Of a stretch of DNA of 64,000 nucleotides, positions 17,803 through 26,613 are shown one piece after another. Source of the stretch: Sphingomonas spermidinifaciens (GTDB lineage Bacteria; Pseudomonadota; Alphaproteobacteria; Sphingomonadales; Sphingomonadaceae); contig NZ_NWMW01000001.1 of the NCBI RefSeq assembly GCF_002351485.1, positions 62,001-126,000 of the forward strand, read 5' to 3'. A program made the position numbers and the translations under genes. Below the pieces are notes generated by a model. The model saw only the letters and a program-made list of their open reading frames with translations, did no database searches and was not told where the DNA came from. Numbering within the stretch: position 1 is the first letter of the stretch; the number at the start of each line of letters is the position of its first letter.

Positions 17803-18635
17803 GCCGCCATCTCCGCCTGAAGACGAAGCACAGCGTCGCCGATCATCGGCGTGCCGCAGACATAATAGGCCTGTGGAATGCGGAGCGTCCGACCCTTCCA
17901 GCGTTCGCGGACGATCCGGTGATTGGTGATCTCGTCGCCCAGGCTGCCGCCCGATCGGACGGCGGCGCCCTGTACGATCAGGTCGGGGTCAAGCTTCAGC
18001 AGCGTCTCGATGTTCGGGCGACCATAGCTATAGCCGCCCATCTCGCGGACCACGTTGCGCGCACCCGCGGCGGTCAGCACCGCGTCGTAGAGCGTGCCCG
18101 ACGCCGCGCCGAAGCCGCTGCCGTCCCACGCGGCGACGCGCGGATGGCGGCGCGCGCGCCGCGATGCCTCGGTCAGGCGTGCATCCATCCCCGCGATCAG
18201 CGCCTCGCCGCGCGCCCGCTCGCCGACCGCGGCGGCGATCTGGCGGACGGTGCGGCGGATGTCATCGAAGCTGCTCGCGTGATCGACCTCGATCATCGGC
18301 CAGCCGATCCGCCTGAGCATGCCGCGCAGCGCCGGGGTGGTGAAGCTGCCCGCGATGACGAGGTCGGGCGCTTGGCGCAGCACCTCTTCGGCCTGGCCGT
18401 GATTGAGCGGCACGCGGGCAGCTGCGCCCGCCATCAGCGAGCCGGCCGTGTCGCGCGACAGCCAGCTGACCGAGGCGATGCGCTCGGGCGGCAGCAGCGC
18501 GAGGACGATCTGGTCGGTGCACTGGTTGACGCTCATCACGCGCACCGGCTTTGCCGAGGCGACCGGAACAGCGGCCGGGCGCGCGCTGCACCCGGCCGCC
18601 AGCAGCAGCATCAGCGATGCCGCCGCGAGTCGCAT
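17799..18635 (-). CDS. btuF: Cobalamin-binding periplasmic protein (BtuF-like lipoprotein)
   Basis: 278 residues. The N-terminus MRLAAASLMLLLAAGCSARP contains a lipobox (LAAG-C), so it is probably lipid-anchored on the periplasmic side. The BtuF/FecB/HutB class III binding-protein fold is seen in VRVMSVNQCTDQIVLALLP, APDLVIAGSF, RRIGWPMIEVDHASSFDDIR, and the second lobe with LKLDPDLIVQ. It hands B12 to the permease. The start codon overlaps the receptor stop (TGATG). Confidence 0.9.
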   Translation of the reverse strand: MRLAAASLMLLLAAGCSARPAAVPVASAKPVRVMSVNQCTDQIVLALLPPERIASVSWLSRDTAGSLMAGAAARVPLNHGQAEEVLRQAPDLVIAGSFTTPALRGMLRRIGWPMIEVDHASSFDDIRRTVRQIAAAVGERARGEALIAGMDARLTEASRRARRHPRVAAWDGSGFGAASGTLYDAVLTAAGARNVVREMGGYSYGRPNIETLLKLDPDLIVQGAAVRSGGSLGDEITNHRIVRERWKGRTLRIPQAYYVCGTPMIGDAVLRLQAEMAA

Positions 18636-20587
18636 CAGAAGCGCGCCCGCACGCCGCCATAGGCGGCGCGGCCGTTGCCGACGAAGCTGAACACCTCCTC
18701 GTTCCGCTCGCCGACCAGGTTCTCGACCCGGCCGAACAGCGACAGCTTGTCGGTCAGCTTATAGCCGGCGGCGAAGTTGACGATGACGAACTCCTCCAGC
18801 GACACGGTGACGGGGACGAAGCTGGGGTCGATGAATGCCAGATCGTCCTGCCGTCCGTTGTAGCGCGCTGTGAACGTGCCCGAGAAGCGCTTGTCCGTGC
18901 TGAACGCGGTCACGTTGACGCTGCCTACATGGCGCGGCCGGCGCACTTCGCGCACGCCGTTCTCGGTGGCGTCGGTATAGGTATAGGCAAGGTCGATCTT
19001 GAGCTGGTCGACGGGCCGCGCCGACACGAACGCCTCGACGCCGTGCTGCTTCGACCGGGTCGCGCGGTTCGATGGCGTCGCGACGAAATCGGGCGCGGGA
19101 TAGGTGACGAAGATTTCGTCCTTCAGCCGATTGTCGAAATAGGTCGCGCCAATCGTCGCGCGGTCGCCGATCTGCTGGTCCAACCCGACTTCCCAACCCT
19201 CGGACTTCTCGGGCCGCAGGTTCGGGTTGCCGATGTAGCGGCCGTCGGAATAGCCGAACAGGTCGAAATAGCCGGGATTCTTGACGCCCGTGCCATAGGC
19301 GCCGCGCACCCGCAGGCCGAAGGGCAGGCGGTACCCCGCCTGCGCGCGCCACGTCGTTGCGTCCGCAAAGCGGTTGTTGGCGTCGTGGCGGATGCTCGCA
19401 CCGGCGGACAGCGCCTCGCCCACGGTCAGTTCGTACTGGCCGACAAATCCCCAATTCTCGGTGGTGCGGCGCCCCTGGAAGGCGAAGGGCGAGGGGGTGG
19501 TCGTCCGATAAGCCTCATGCTCATAATCGACCGCGGCGGTCAGGCGGTGACCGACCCGGTCGTCGCCGAGGCGCAGGCCGGTTTCGTAGCTGCCCTTCCA
19601 GCGACGGCCCTTGTTGCCATAGTCGAGACCGTCGGGCGTCAGCCCCTGGCGCACCGTGTCGGCGACCTGTCCCGTCAGCGCATGCGTCCAGCGACCGTCC
19701 AATAGCGACAGGTCGCCGCGAACGAGGCCGTAGGCCCCGTCGATCCGCGTCCGCACGCCGGGGCTGTCGACGGTGTAGCCGAAGGTCGGGCTGGCGAAAT
19801 CGCCGTCGCTGTTGTTGGTCAGCGCGTCGGTATAGCTGTAGCGGCCGACCGCGGTCAGGCGGAAATTGTCGGCGGGTGTCCAGCTCGCCTTGGCGCTGCC
19901 CGAGGCGCTGGTGACGCCGACATTGCGGACGCCGCCGCGCGCGGTCGGCTGGCCATCGGTGCGATAGAGTGTGCCGGTGAGCGCGTAATCGACAGTCTCG
20001 CCCGCGCCTGCGATGCGAGCATTACCGGCGAGCGTGTCGAACGACCCGCCCTCGACCCGCAGCGAGACGCCCGGCGCCTCACGGCCCGTCGCGGTGATAT
20101 AGTGGATGACGCCGCCGATCGCGTCAGAGCCGTAGAGCGAGGATTGCTGCCCGCGCAGCACCTCGATCCGGGCGCCGTCGTCGGCGGCCAGCGTGTTCCA
20201 GTCGAACTCGCCCTGATAGGGATCCGACACCTCGATTCCGTCGACGAGGACGAGGACGTGATTGCTCTCGGCCCCCCGCACGCGCACCTGGGTCAGGCCG
20301 CCGCGGCCGCCGGTCTGGCTGACCGCCAGGCCCGGCACGTCGCGAAGCACGTCGGTTACGACGCGGACCTGCCGCTCCTCGAGGTCGTCTGCCGACAGCA
20401 CGGTGAGCGAGGCGGGCACCGTCGCCGCCTCGACCGCGCCGGTCGAGCGGGTCGCGGTGACGACGATCGCGTTGCCCTCGGCATCGCGCGCGGGCTGGCT
20501 CGGGTCGGTCTGCGCCGCGGCGGGCGCGGCAAGGCTGGCTGCCGCGGCGAGCGCGATCAGCGAAACTTGGATTGTCGTCATGTTCAT
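18635..20587 (-). CDS. btuB: TonB-dependent vitamin B12 receptor
   Basis: 650 residues from ATG 20587 (MNMTTIQVSL); GGGGG lies five bases before it. Signal peptide to about residue 24, TonB-box region AIVVTATRS, plug domain with VRVVTDVLRDVPGLAVSQ, VRVRGAESNHVLVLVDGIEV and IEVLRGQQSSLYGSDAIGG, then a 22-strand barrel ending in GGVRARF with terminal Phe. The motifs match BtuB, and the cobalamin riboswitch in its leader supports B12 as substrate. A reading frame continues upstream of 20587 but only through the riboswitch, so the longer form is rejected. Confidence 0.95.
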   Translation of the reverse strand: MNMTTIQVSLIALAAAASLAAPAAAQTDPSQPARDAEGNAIVVTATRSTGAVEAATVPASLTVLSADDLEERQVRVVTDVLRDVPGLAVSQTGGRGGLTQVRVRGAESNHVLVLVDGIEVSDPYQGEFDWNTLAADDGARIEVLRGQQSSLYGSDAIGGVIHYITATGREAPGVSLRVEGGSFDTLAGNARIAGAGETVDYALTGTLYRTDGQPTARGGVRNVGVTSASGSAKASWTPADNFRLTAVGRYSYTDALTNNSDGDFASPTFGYTVDSPGVRTRIDGAYGLVRGDLSLLDGRWTHALTGQVADTVRQGLTPDGLDYGNKGRRWKGSYETGLRLGDDRVGHRLTAAVDYEHEAYRTTTPSPFAFQGRRTTENWGFVGQYELTVGEALSAGASIRHDANNRFADATTWRAQAGYRLPFGLRVRGAYGTGVKNPGYFDLFGYSDGRYIGNPNLRPEKSEGWEVGLDQQIGDRATIGATYFDNRLKDEIFVTYPAPDFVATPSNRATRSKQHGVEAFVSARPVDQLKIDLAYTYTDATENGVREVRRPRHVGSVNVTAFSTDKRFSGTFTARYNGRQDDLAFIDPSFVPVTVSLEEFVIVNFAAGYKLTDKLSLFGRVENLVGERNEEVFSFVGNGRAAYGGVRARF

Positions 20588-20592
20588 TCTGT

Positions 20593-20625
20593 CCCCCGCG
20601 TTGCTCCAAAGGACGCGGCTGGGGG
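20593..20625 (-). promoter_or_regulatory. Hairpin that would mask the btuB ribosome site
   Basis: In the transcript, CCCCC (20625-20621), a three-base bulge, CGCGT (20617-20613), loop, then ACGCGGGGG (20601-20593). The final GGGGG is the only purine-rich stretch in front of the btuB ATG at 20587. Pairing it away is a plausible OFF state for the riboswitch. Inference from sequence pairing only. Confidence 0.55.
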
Positions 20626-20791
20626 CTGTTCGCGGACGAACGGCGGCGCACGGGCGGGCGAGGGGCGAACGCGATGCCCCCGGAACGACCAGCGCCGCAC
20701 TTGGCCCTCCAGAGGCCGCGCGGCTTCGTCGCTCGAACGGAAGCATGTCCCGCGCCCCGGCCATCCCCTGGACCACAGCGATGAGCGACTG

Positions 20792-20984
20792 CGCCGGCAG
20801 GTCTCCTGGCTCGCGGGTCAGGGCTCGGCGGGCGCCTTCCCAGGTTTCCCCAGTGGCTGTGCCCGGCGCATTGCCGGCCACGTGCTCGCCTCGCTCGCCG
20901 CTTACAGTTGCAGGGACAGCCGCGGAATTGGAGCCTTGGGGGCTCCGCACCGCATTCCCATTCAAGCCCTCTCGGGCACCGGCG
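20792..20984 (-). promoter_or_regulatory. Cobalamin (B12) riboswitch
   Basis: Minus-strand aptamer in the btuB leader. The diagnostic B12 box AGCCAGGAGACCTGCC reads at 20811-20796. Upstream are GAATGGGAATGCGGTGC, GGCTGTCCCTGCAACTGTAA, and CCACTGGGGAAACCTGGGAAG, the conserved blocks of the class in the right order. P1 closes by CGCCGG (20984-20979) with CCGGCG (20797-20792). It controls the receptor and, through coupled starts, the ABC importer genes. About 170 bases of expression platform separate B12 box from the masking hairpin. Confidence 0.95.
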
Positions 20985-21070
20985 CGATCTTTGTCGTTCG
21001 GGCTGACCCGTCCGACGCGCCGCCCTTTAGCGCAAGCGGGCGTCGTCGCAAGCGCAATCGCCCGACGCCT

Positions 21071-24000
21071 TCAGCCTTCGATCACGTCGCGGATCTTGCG
21101 GGCGAGGCCCTCATAGGTGAACGGCTTGGCGATCAGGTCGATGCCGGGCTCTAGCCGTCCGCCCTGCATGATCGCGTTGCGCGTATACCCGCTGGCGTAG
21201 AGGACGCGCAGTGCCGGCTTCACCGCGCGCGCCTTCGCGACCAGCTCGCTCCCCGACATGCCCGGCATCACCACGTCGGTGAAGAGCAGGTCGATCGCGG
21301 TATCGCGCCGCTCAAGCAGGCGCAGTGCCGTGGTGCCGTCATGCGCCTCGAGCACGCGGTAGCCGAGCTCGCGCAGCACCTCGACGGTATAGGCGCGCAC
21401 ATCGTCATCGTCCTCGACGACCATGATCGTCTCGTCCAAGCGGCGCGGGAGCGGAGCGGCGGTCACCGCCTCCTCGTCGCGCACGCCGTCCTCGCCGTGG
21501 AAGCGCGGCAGATAGAGGCGGATGGTAGTGCCGACATGCTCCTGCGAGAACATCTTCACCTGCCCGCCCGATTGGCGGACGAAGCCATAGACCTGGCTGA
21601 GGCCGAGGCCGGTGCCGCGCCCGACCTCCTTGGTGGTGAAGAAGGGCTCGAACACGCGCGCCAGCGTCTCGCGCGGCATGCCGATGCCGGTGTCGGTCAC
21701 GGCGACCATCACGTAATCGCCCGGCGGCACCTCGGAAAGGTCGCCTTCATGTACCTCGGCGTTGCGCGTCTCGATGACGAGGCGCCCGCCGCCGGGCATC
21801 GCGTCGCGGGCGTTGACCGCAAGGTTTAGGATCGCGTTCTCAAGCTGGTTGGGATCGGCCTCGACGCGCCACAGGGCCGGGTCGCCGATCACCTCCAGCG
21901 TCACCGTCTCGCCCAGCGCCCGACCGATCAGGTCTGACATCTCGCCGATCAGCCGGCCGACGTCGAGCGGCTTGGGGTCGAGCGGTTGGCGGCGCGAGAA
22001 GGCCAGCAGTCGCTGGGTGAGCGCCGCGGCCCGCTCTGCGCCCTTCTGCGCATTGCCCATCGCCCGCGTCGCGCGCATCGCGTCGCCCACGGCCAATGCG
22101 CGGCGGGCGATGTCGACGCTGCCGATCACGATCGTCAGCAGGTTGTTGAAGTCGTGGGCAATGCCGCCGGTCAGCTGGCCCACCGCCTCCATCTTCTGCG
22201 CCTGACGGAGCGCTTCCTCGGCGGCGAGCAGCGCGCGCGTGCGCTCGGCGACGCGCGCCTCGAGGCTGGCGTTGAGCTCGGCGAGGTCGCCATTGATGCG
22301 GACCCGCTCGATATGGGCCCAAGACCGCTCGGCCACCGCCGCGATCAGGCTTAGCGACTCGCTGCTCCAGGCGTGCGGCACACGATCATAGACCGCCATC
22401 AGCGCCGTCAGTCGTCCGCCCTTGACCAGCGGCATGCACACCGTCGCGGCGACGCCGATCGCGGCGAAGGTCGCCGCCGCCGCTTCGGGCAGCTCTGCGG
22501 CGATGTCGGCGACGACGAGCGGCTGGCCCGCCCGCAACGTCGCAACCGCACGTTCGCCGAAGTCGCGAAGGCGATAATGACCGACGATGCTGTCGGTACC
22601 CGGCGCCGCGCCATCGCCGCGAATGGTAAAGCCGTCTTCGTCGGCATCCATGTCGGCATAGGCGCAGTTGGCGACGCCCATGTGGCGCGCGACCATCGCG
22701 GTCGTCGTCGCCATGATCGTGTCGGCATCGCTCGCGTCGGCGATCGCGCTGCCGAGATCGTCGAGGAACTGAAGCTTCGCCTGACTCTCGCGCAGCGCCG
22801 CCTGCTGGGCGCGGCGTTCGGTAACATCGGTGTGGATGCCCACCCATTCGACGAGCGTGCCGCTCTCGTCGAAAAGGGGCACGCCGCGGGTAGCGAACTG
22901 CCGCCATTCGCCGGCGGCCGTGCGCACGCGATGTTCGTGGACGTACATCGACTGGCTGGCGAGCGCCGCCTGCCACGCGGCGACCGATCCCGGCACGTCG
23001 TCGGGATGCACGGCCGCGGTCCAGCCATAACCGCGATACTCGGCCTCGGTCTGCCCCGTCAGCGCATGCCAGCCGGGCTGGTCTCCCTGCATCTCGCCCT
23101 CCGGCGTGTTGGTCCAGACATAGCCGTCGATCGCCGCGACCGCCGCGCGGAAGCGCGCGTTGCTGGCGCGCAATTCGGCCTCGCGCGCGCGCCGCTCGGT
23201 CAGGTCGAGCATGGCGCCGATCATCCGCACCGCCCGCCCGTCGCTCCCCCGCAGGATCGAGCCGCGGTCATAAACCGGCGCGTAGCTCCCGTCGGCGCGC
23301 TCGAACCGGTATTCGGCCGACCAGTTCAGGTCGTCGCCAGCGATTGCGGCATAGATGCTGGTGCCCACCCCGTCGCGATCGTCGGGGTGAATGCGCTCAA
23401 GCCACCAGTGACCGGCGGTCTGGTTGCCCTCGGGCTTGTGGCCGTAAGCGATCTCGAGTGCCGCGTTCCACTGGACGCGGTCGGTGGCGAGGTCCCAGTC
23501 CCAGATCGCGTCGGTAGTCGCCTGCGCGGCGAGCTGGTAGCGTGTCTCGATCGCGAGGCGCTCCTCGCGGCGCGCGCGGGCGTCGGCGATCGCGCGCCGC
23601 AGCTCCATCTGCGCGACGACCTGACGCGCCAGCGACTCGAGCAAGCGGCGCTGTGCCGGCGTCAGCCCGTCCGGGCGGGCGACATGGTCGATGACGCAAA
23701 GGGTGCCGAGCGGTGCGCCGCTCCGGCCATAAAGAACGGCGCCCGCGTAGAAGCGGATGCCGCCGGTCGCGGTGACGAACGGGTTGTCGGCGAAACGCGG
23801 ATCGGCGCTGAGGTCGGGTACCACCATCAGCCCGTCGCCGGCGAGCGCGTGGACGCAGATCGACGTTCCGATCGGCGTCTCGCGCGCGCCAAGGCCAACC
23901 TCTGCCTTGAACCACTGGCGATCGCGCGCGACGAGGCTGACCAACGCGATCGGCGCCTCGAGCGCGTCGGCGGCGAGCTGCGCAAGCTCGTCGAAATCAT

Positions 24001-24109
24001 GCTCCGCCGGCGTGTCGAGAATGTCATACGCTTCGAGCGCGGCGATGCGCTCGGGTTCGTTCCAGCGCCGACGGCCTTCGGGTGCGTCGGTCTCGATCGG
24101 TTCGCTCAT
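21071..24109 (-). CDS. Hybrid sensor histidine kinase (GAF-PAS-PAS-GAF-HK-receiver)
   Basis: 1012 residues, no membrane segment, so cytoplasmic. Order: a GAF domain (about 20-170, with QWFKAEVGLG and VPDLSADPRFADNP), two PAS domains with PAC ends (about 190-430, e.g. YRFERADGSYAPVYDRG and HEHRVRTAAGEW), a second GAF (about 440-590), a coiled region, HisKA with GGIAHDFNNLLTIVIGSV (phospho-His), the ATPase with NLAVNARDAMPGGG, DTGIGM and GRGTGLGLSQVYGF, and a C-terminal receiver with VVEDDDDVR, LLFTDVVMPGMSG (phospho-Asp) and a Lys in LIAKPFTYEG. Transcribed away from the sugar operon. No separate output regulator is adjacent. Signal unknown. Confidence 0.93.
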   Translation of the reverse strand: MSEPIETDAPEGRRRWNEPERIAALEAYDILDTPAEHDFDELAQLAADALEAPIALVSLVARDRQWFKAEVGLGARETPIGTSICVHALAGDGLMVVPDLSADPRFADNPFVTATGGIRFYAGAVLYGRSGAPLGTLCVIDHVARPDGLTPAQRRLLESLARQVVAQMELRRAIADARARREERLAIETRYQLAAQATTDAIWDWDLATDRVQWNAALEIAYGHKPEGNQTAGHWWLERIHPDDRDGVGTSIYAAIAGDDLNWSAEYRFERADGSYAPVYDRGSILRGSDGRAVRMIGAMLDLTERRAREAELRASNARFRAAVAAIDGYVWTNTPEGEMQGDQPGWHALTGQTEAEYRGYGWTAAVHPDDVPGSVAAWQAALASQSMYVHEHRVRTAAGEWRQFATRGVPLFDESGTLVEWVGIHTDVTERRAQQAALRESQAKLQFLDDLGSAIADASDADTIMATTTAMVARHMGVANCAYADMDADEDGFTIRGDGAAPGTDSIVGHYRLRDFGERAVATLRAGQPLVVADIAAELPEAAAATFAAIGVAATVCMPLVKGGRLTALMAVYDRVPHAWSSESLSLIAAVAERSWAHIERVRINGDLAELNASLEARVAERTRALLAAEEALRQAQKMEAVGQLTGGIAHDFNNLLTIVIGSVDIARRALAVGDAMRATRAMGNAQKGAERAAALTQRLLAFSRRQPLDPKPLDVGRLIGEMSDLIGRALGETVTLEVIGDPALWRVEADPNQLENAILNLAVNARDAMPGGGRLVIETRNAEVHEGDLSEVPPGDYVMVAVTDTGIGMPRETLARVFEPFFTTKEVGRGTGLGLSQVYGFVRQSGGQVKMFSQEHVGTTIRLYLPRFHGEDGVRDEEAVTAAPLPRRLDETIMVVEDDDDVRAYTVEVLRELGYRVLEAHDGTTALRLLERRDTAIDLLFTDVVMPGMSGSELVAKARAVKPALRVLYASGYTRNAIMQGGRLEPGIDLIAKPFTYEGLARKIRDVIEG

Positions 24110-24443
24110 CTTGCGGCACTAGCACCCGCGCGCATGGGCAGCACGCGAAATTATCCTATGTTGGACAGGCGCAACGCATTCGTCCGCGGCCATGCCAACG
24201 TTGTCATGTTTACGTATGCTGTTGCTGCGCGGGTGAGGCCTCACAGGGCGGTGTTGGTCCGCGCGAAGAAACCAAGAAACTTACCTTACCAGTGTCTTAC
24301 GATCAATTCCGACCATCCAATGTTAATGCACGTTCATTTTCATATTTGCACACGAGCGCAATGTAACGCTTTACACGCTGCCGCGCGCTGCATAGGCCTG
24401 TGCCCGAGCAAAGCGGGCGAACCGCGTGAGGGAGGAGTGCGGA
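24110..24443. promoter_or_regulatory. Divergent promoter region, AT-richer than surroundings
   Basis: 334 bases between the histidine kinase and the sugar operon. It is visibly richer in A/T than its neighbours (for example 24295-24370). It holds the possible LacI operator at 24362-24375 and presumably the promoters in both directions. No gene is seen in it. Confidence 0.5.
24362..24375. promoter_or_regulatory. Possible LacI-family operator in front of sugar operon
   Basis: TGTAACGCTTTACA, 12 of 14 positions palindromic with arms TGTAA/TTACA, about 68 bases before the permease ATG. LacI-family operators commonly have TGTAA arms around a CG-containing centre. The LacI gene at 14946-15998 is a possible but unproven binder. 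Confidence 0.45.
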
Positions 24444-25694
24444 ATGGCCGCGATTGACGGGACCATTGCGGGCGGCGCGCGTCCGGCGGCAGGCATGCTG
24501 ACAGCGCGTCTCAGCGCGTTGATGTTCATGCAATTCTTCGTCTGGGGCGCGGGCGCGGTGACGCTCGGCCTCGTCATGCAGACGGTCGGTATCGGCGACC
24601 TCATCGCCAACGCCTTTTCGGTGGGGCCGATTGCCTCGATCGTCGGGTCGTTCCTCCTCGGCATGGCCGCGACGCGGTTCCTCAGTCCCAAGATGCTGAT
24701 GGTGATCCTGCATCTGGTCGGCGGCGTGCTGCTCTTCATTCTTCCCGGCTTCATCAATCCGGAAGGGGGCAGCACCTTCGTCTGGCTGCTCCTTTGCTAC
24801 ATGATCCTCTATATGCCGACGGTCGGCTTAGCGAACACGATCGCGCTCAAGAGCTTCGGCGAGCGGGTCGATCGCTTCCCGTTCGTGCGCGCATTCGGCA
24901 CGATCGGCTGGATTGCCGCGGGCCTCATCATCGGCTGGGCGGGCCTGTCGGCGAGCCCCGAGATTTTCCGCGTCGCCGCGGTCGTGTCGCTCGCGCTCGG
25001 CTTCTACAGCCTGACGCTCCCCAATGTCGAAGCCGACGCGCCGAGCGACGGCAGCCTCGTCCGCCAGGTGCTCTGCGTCGAGGCGTTCGGGCTGCTGCGT
25101 CAGCGCTCGTTCCTGATCTTCGTCACTTGCGCGACGCTGATCTCGATCCCGCTGGCGATGTATTACGCCTATGCCTCGCCCTATGTCGGCGCGGCGGGGA
25201 TCGAGAATGTGGGCGGCACGCTCGCCATCGGGCAGATGTCCGAGCTCGTCTTCATGTTCTCGATGCCGCTGCTCTATCGCCGCTTCGGCGTGAAGCCGCT
25301 ACTGCTGGTGGGCATGGCCGCCTGGGCGCTTCGCTATGCGCTGTTCGCGATCGGCGATGGCGGATCGGGGCTTTGGGCGGTTTATCTCGGCGTTGCGCTG
25401 CACGGCATCTGCTACGACTTCTTCTTCGTCGCCGGCGCGATCTATACGCAGACGATCGCCGCGCCGAAGGGGGTCAATGCGCAGGCGCAGGGGATGCTGA
25501 CGCTGTTCACCTATGGCGTCGGCATGCTGCTCGGCTCGCAGATCGGTGGCCTCCTCTATGCGCAGCTGCCCGCGACGCCGACGATCGCCGACTGGCAGGG
25601 GATGTGGGTCGCGCCCGCCGTCGCCGCAGCGGTGATCGCGCTGATCTTCCAGTTCAGCTTCCGCGACGACAGCCGCGAGGGCGTGCGCGGATGA
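24444..25694 (+). CDS. MFS permease, nucleoside:H+ symporter (NupG-like) type
   Basis: 416 residues, twelve hydrophobic segments. The N-terminus ARLSALMFMQFFVWGAGAVT matches the NupG/XapB family opening (LS-MMF-QFFIWG). A ribosome site GGGAGGAG lies just before ATG 24444; an in-frame ATG at 24426 has none. As the first gene of an operon of keto-sugar enzymes it probably imports a product sugar, not necessarily a nucleoside. Its stop overlaps the start of the next gene (ATGA). Confidence 0.88.
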   Translation: MAAIDGTIAGGARPAAGMLTARLSALMFMQFFVWGAGAVTLGLVMQTVGIGDLIANAFSVGPIASIVGSFLLGMAATRFLSPKMLMVILHLVGGVLLFILPGFINPEGGSTFVWLLLCYMILYMPTVGLANTIALKSFGERVDRFPFVRAFGTIGWIAAGLIIGWAGLSASPEIFRVAAVVSLALGFYSLTLPNVEADAPSDGSLVRQVLCVEAFGLLRQRSFLIFVTCATLISIPLAMYYAYASPYVGAAGIENVGGTLAIGQMSELVFMFSMPLLYRRFGVKPLLLVGMAAWALRYALFAIGDGGSGLWAVYLGVALHGICYDFFFVAGAIYTQTIAAPKGVNAQAQGMLTLFTYGVGMLLGSQIGGLLYAQLPATPTIADWQGMWVAPAVAAAVIALIFQFSFRDDSREGVRG

Positions 25695-26599
25695 GCCTCA
25701 CCCGCCGCAGCCTGATCGCCGCCGCCGCGGTGACGCCGCTGGTCGCTGGCGCAGCCTGTGCCGCGCCGCAGTCGAACGCCGCGCGCTTCTCGATGAAGTT
25801 CGCGCCGCACGAGGGCAGCTTCGCAAGCCGCGGCGGCAGAATCGAGCAGATCGCCTTTGCCGCCGACCAGGGGTTCACCGCTTGGGAGGACAATGAGGCG
25901 GCGGGCCGCACCGTCGCCGAGCAGACGGCGATGGCGAAGGCGCTGGCCGACCGGGGTATGACGATGGGCGTCTTCGTCGCCTCGATGCCCAGATGGGGCG
26001 AGAGCCGTCCCCGCTTCGGGTCGGGCGACGTGGCGGAGCGGGATGCGTTCCTTGCGGACATCCGCGCCTCGCTGGATGTGGCCAAGCGCCTCAATGCGAC
26101 GCACGCGACCGTGGTGACGGGCTTTCTCGACCCGCGCGTGCCGCTCGACGTGCAGACCGCGCGCGTCATCGACGTGATGCGGCGCGCCGGCGACATTGTC
26201 GCGGGCAAGGGCCTGACGCTCGTCATGGAGCCGCTCAACACCCGCACCGACCATCCCGGCGTCTATATGCAGACCTTTGCACAGGGGCTCGCGGTCGCGC
26301 GCGGGGCAGACCGCGCGGGGGTCAAGGTCCTCGCCGACTGCTACCACGAGCAGATTCAGTCGGGGAACCTGATCCCGGCGCTCGGCATGTGCTGGGACGA
26401 GATCGGCTATATCCAGTTCGGCGACAATCCCGGCCGCAAGGAGCCGGGGTCGGGCGAGATCAACTACGGCAACATCGTCAAGTGGCTGAAGTTGAAGCGC
26501 TATGCCGGCGTGATCGGCATGGAGCACGGCAATTCGATCGACGGACGCGCGGGCGAGGAGCGGCTGATCGCCGCCTATCGCGCGATCGACAAGGTGTGA
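25691..26599 (+). CDS. Tat-exported TIM-barrel sugar isomerase (hydroxypyruvate-isomerase-like)
   Basis: 302 residues. The twin-arginine signal is MSLTRRSLIAAAAVTPLVAG. The mature part is an AP-endonuclease-2/Hyi-type TIM barrel: KFAPHEGSFASRGG, THATVVTGF, LVMEPLNTRTDHPG (metal-binding Glu), VKVLADCYHEQIQSG (Asp/His), YIQFGDNPGRKEPGSGEINY and IGMEHGNS (last Glu). These are the hydroxypyruvate isomerase/keto-sugar isomerase motifs. Export makes a cytosolic glyoxylate role unlikely; a role on a keto-sugar in the periplasm is inferred from neighbours. Start ATG 25691 overlaps the permease stop. Confidence 0.88.
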   Translation: MSLTRRSLIAAAAVTPLVAGAACAAPQSNAARFSMKFAPHEGSFASRGGRIEQIAFAADQGFTAWEDNEAAGRTVAEQTAMAKALADRGMTMGVFVASMPRWGESRPRFGSGDVAERDAFLADIRASLDVAKRLNATHATVVTGFLDPRVPLDVQTARVIDVMRRAGDIVAGKGLTLVMEPLNTRTDHPGVYMQTFAQGLAVARGADRAGVKVLADCYHEQIQSGNLIPALGMCWDEIGYIQFGDNPGRKEPGSGEINYGNIVKWLKLKRYAGVIGMEHGNSIDGRAGEERLIAAYRAIDKV

Positions 26600-26613
26600 G
26601 GGGAGTAGGCGTG

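Noticed and set aside
20588..20965. N-terminal extension of the TonB receptor reading frame
   Set aside because: The extra codons read through the cobalamin riboswitch and its hairpin; the signal peptide starts at 20587.
22373..24457. Long plus-strand open frame of nearly 700 codons opposite the histidine kinase
   Set aside because: Antisense shadow typical of high-GC DNA; composition is Arg/Gly/His-rich with no domain, while the minus strand shows all kinase motifs.
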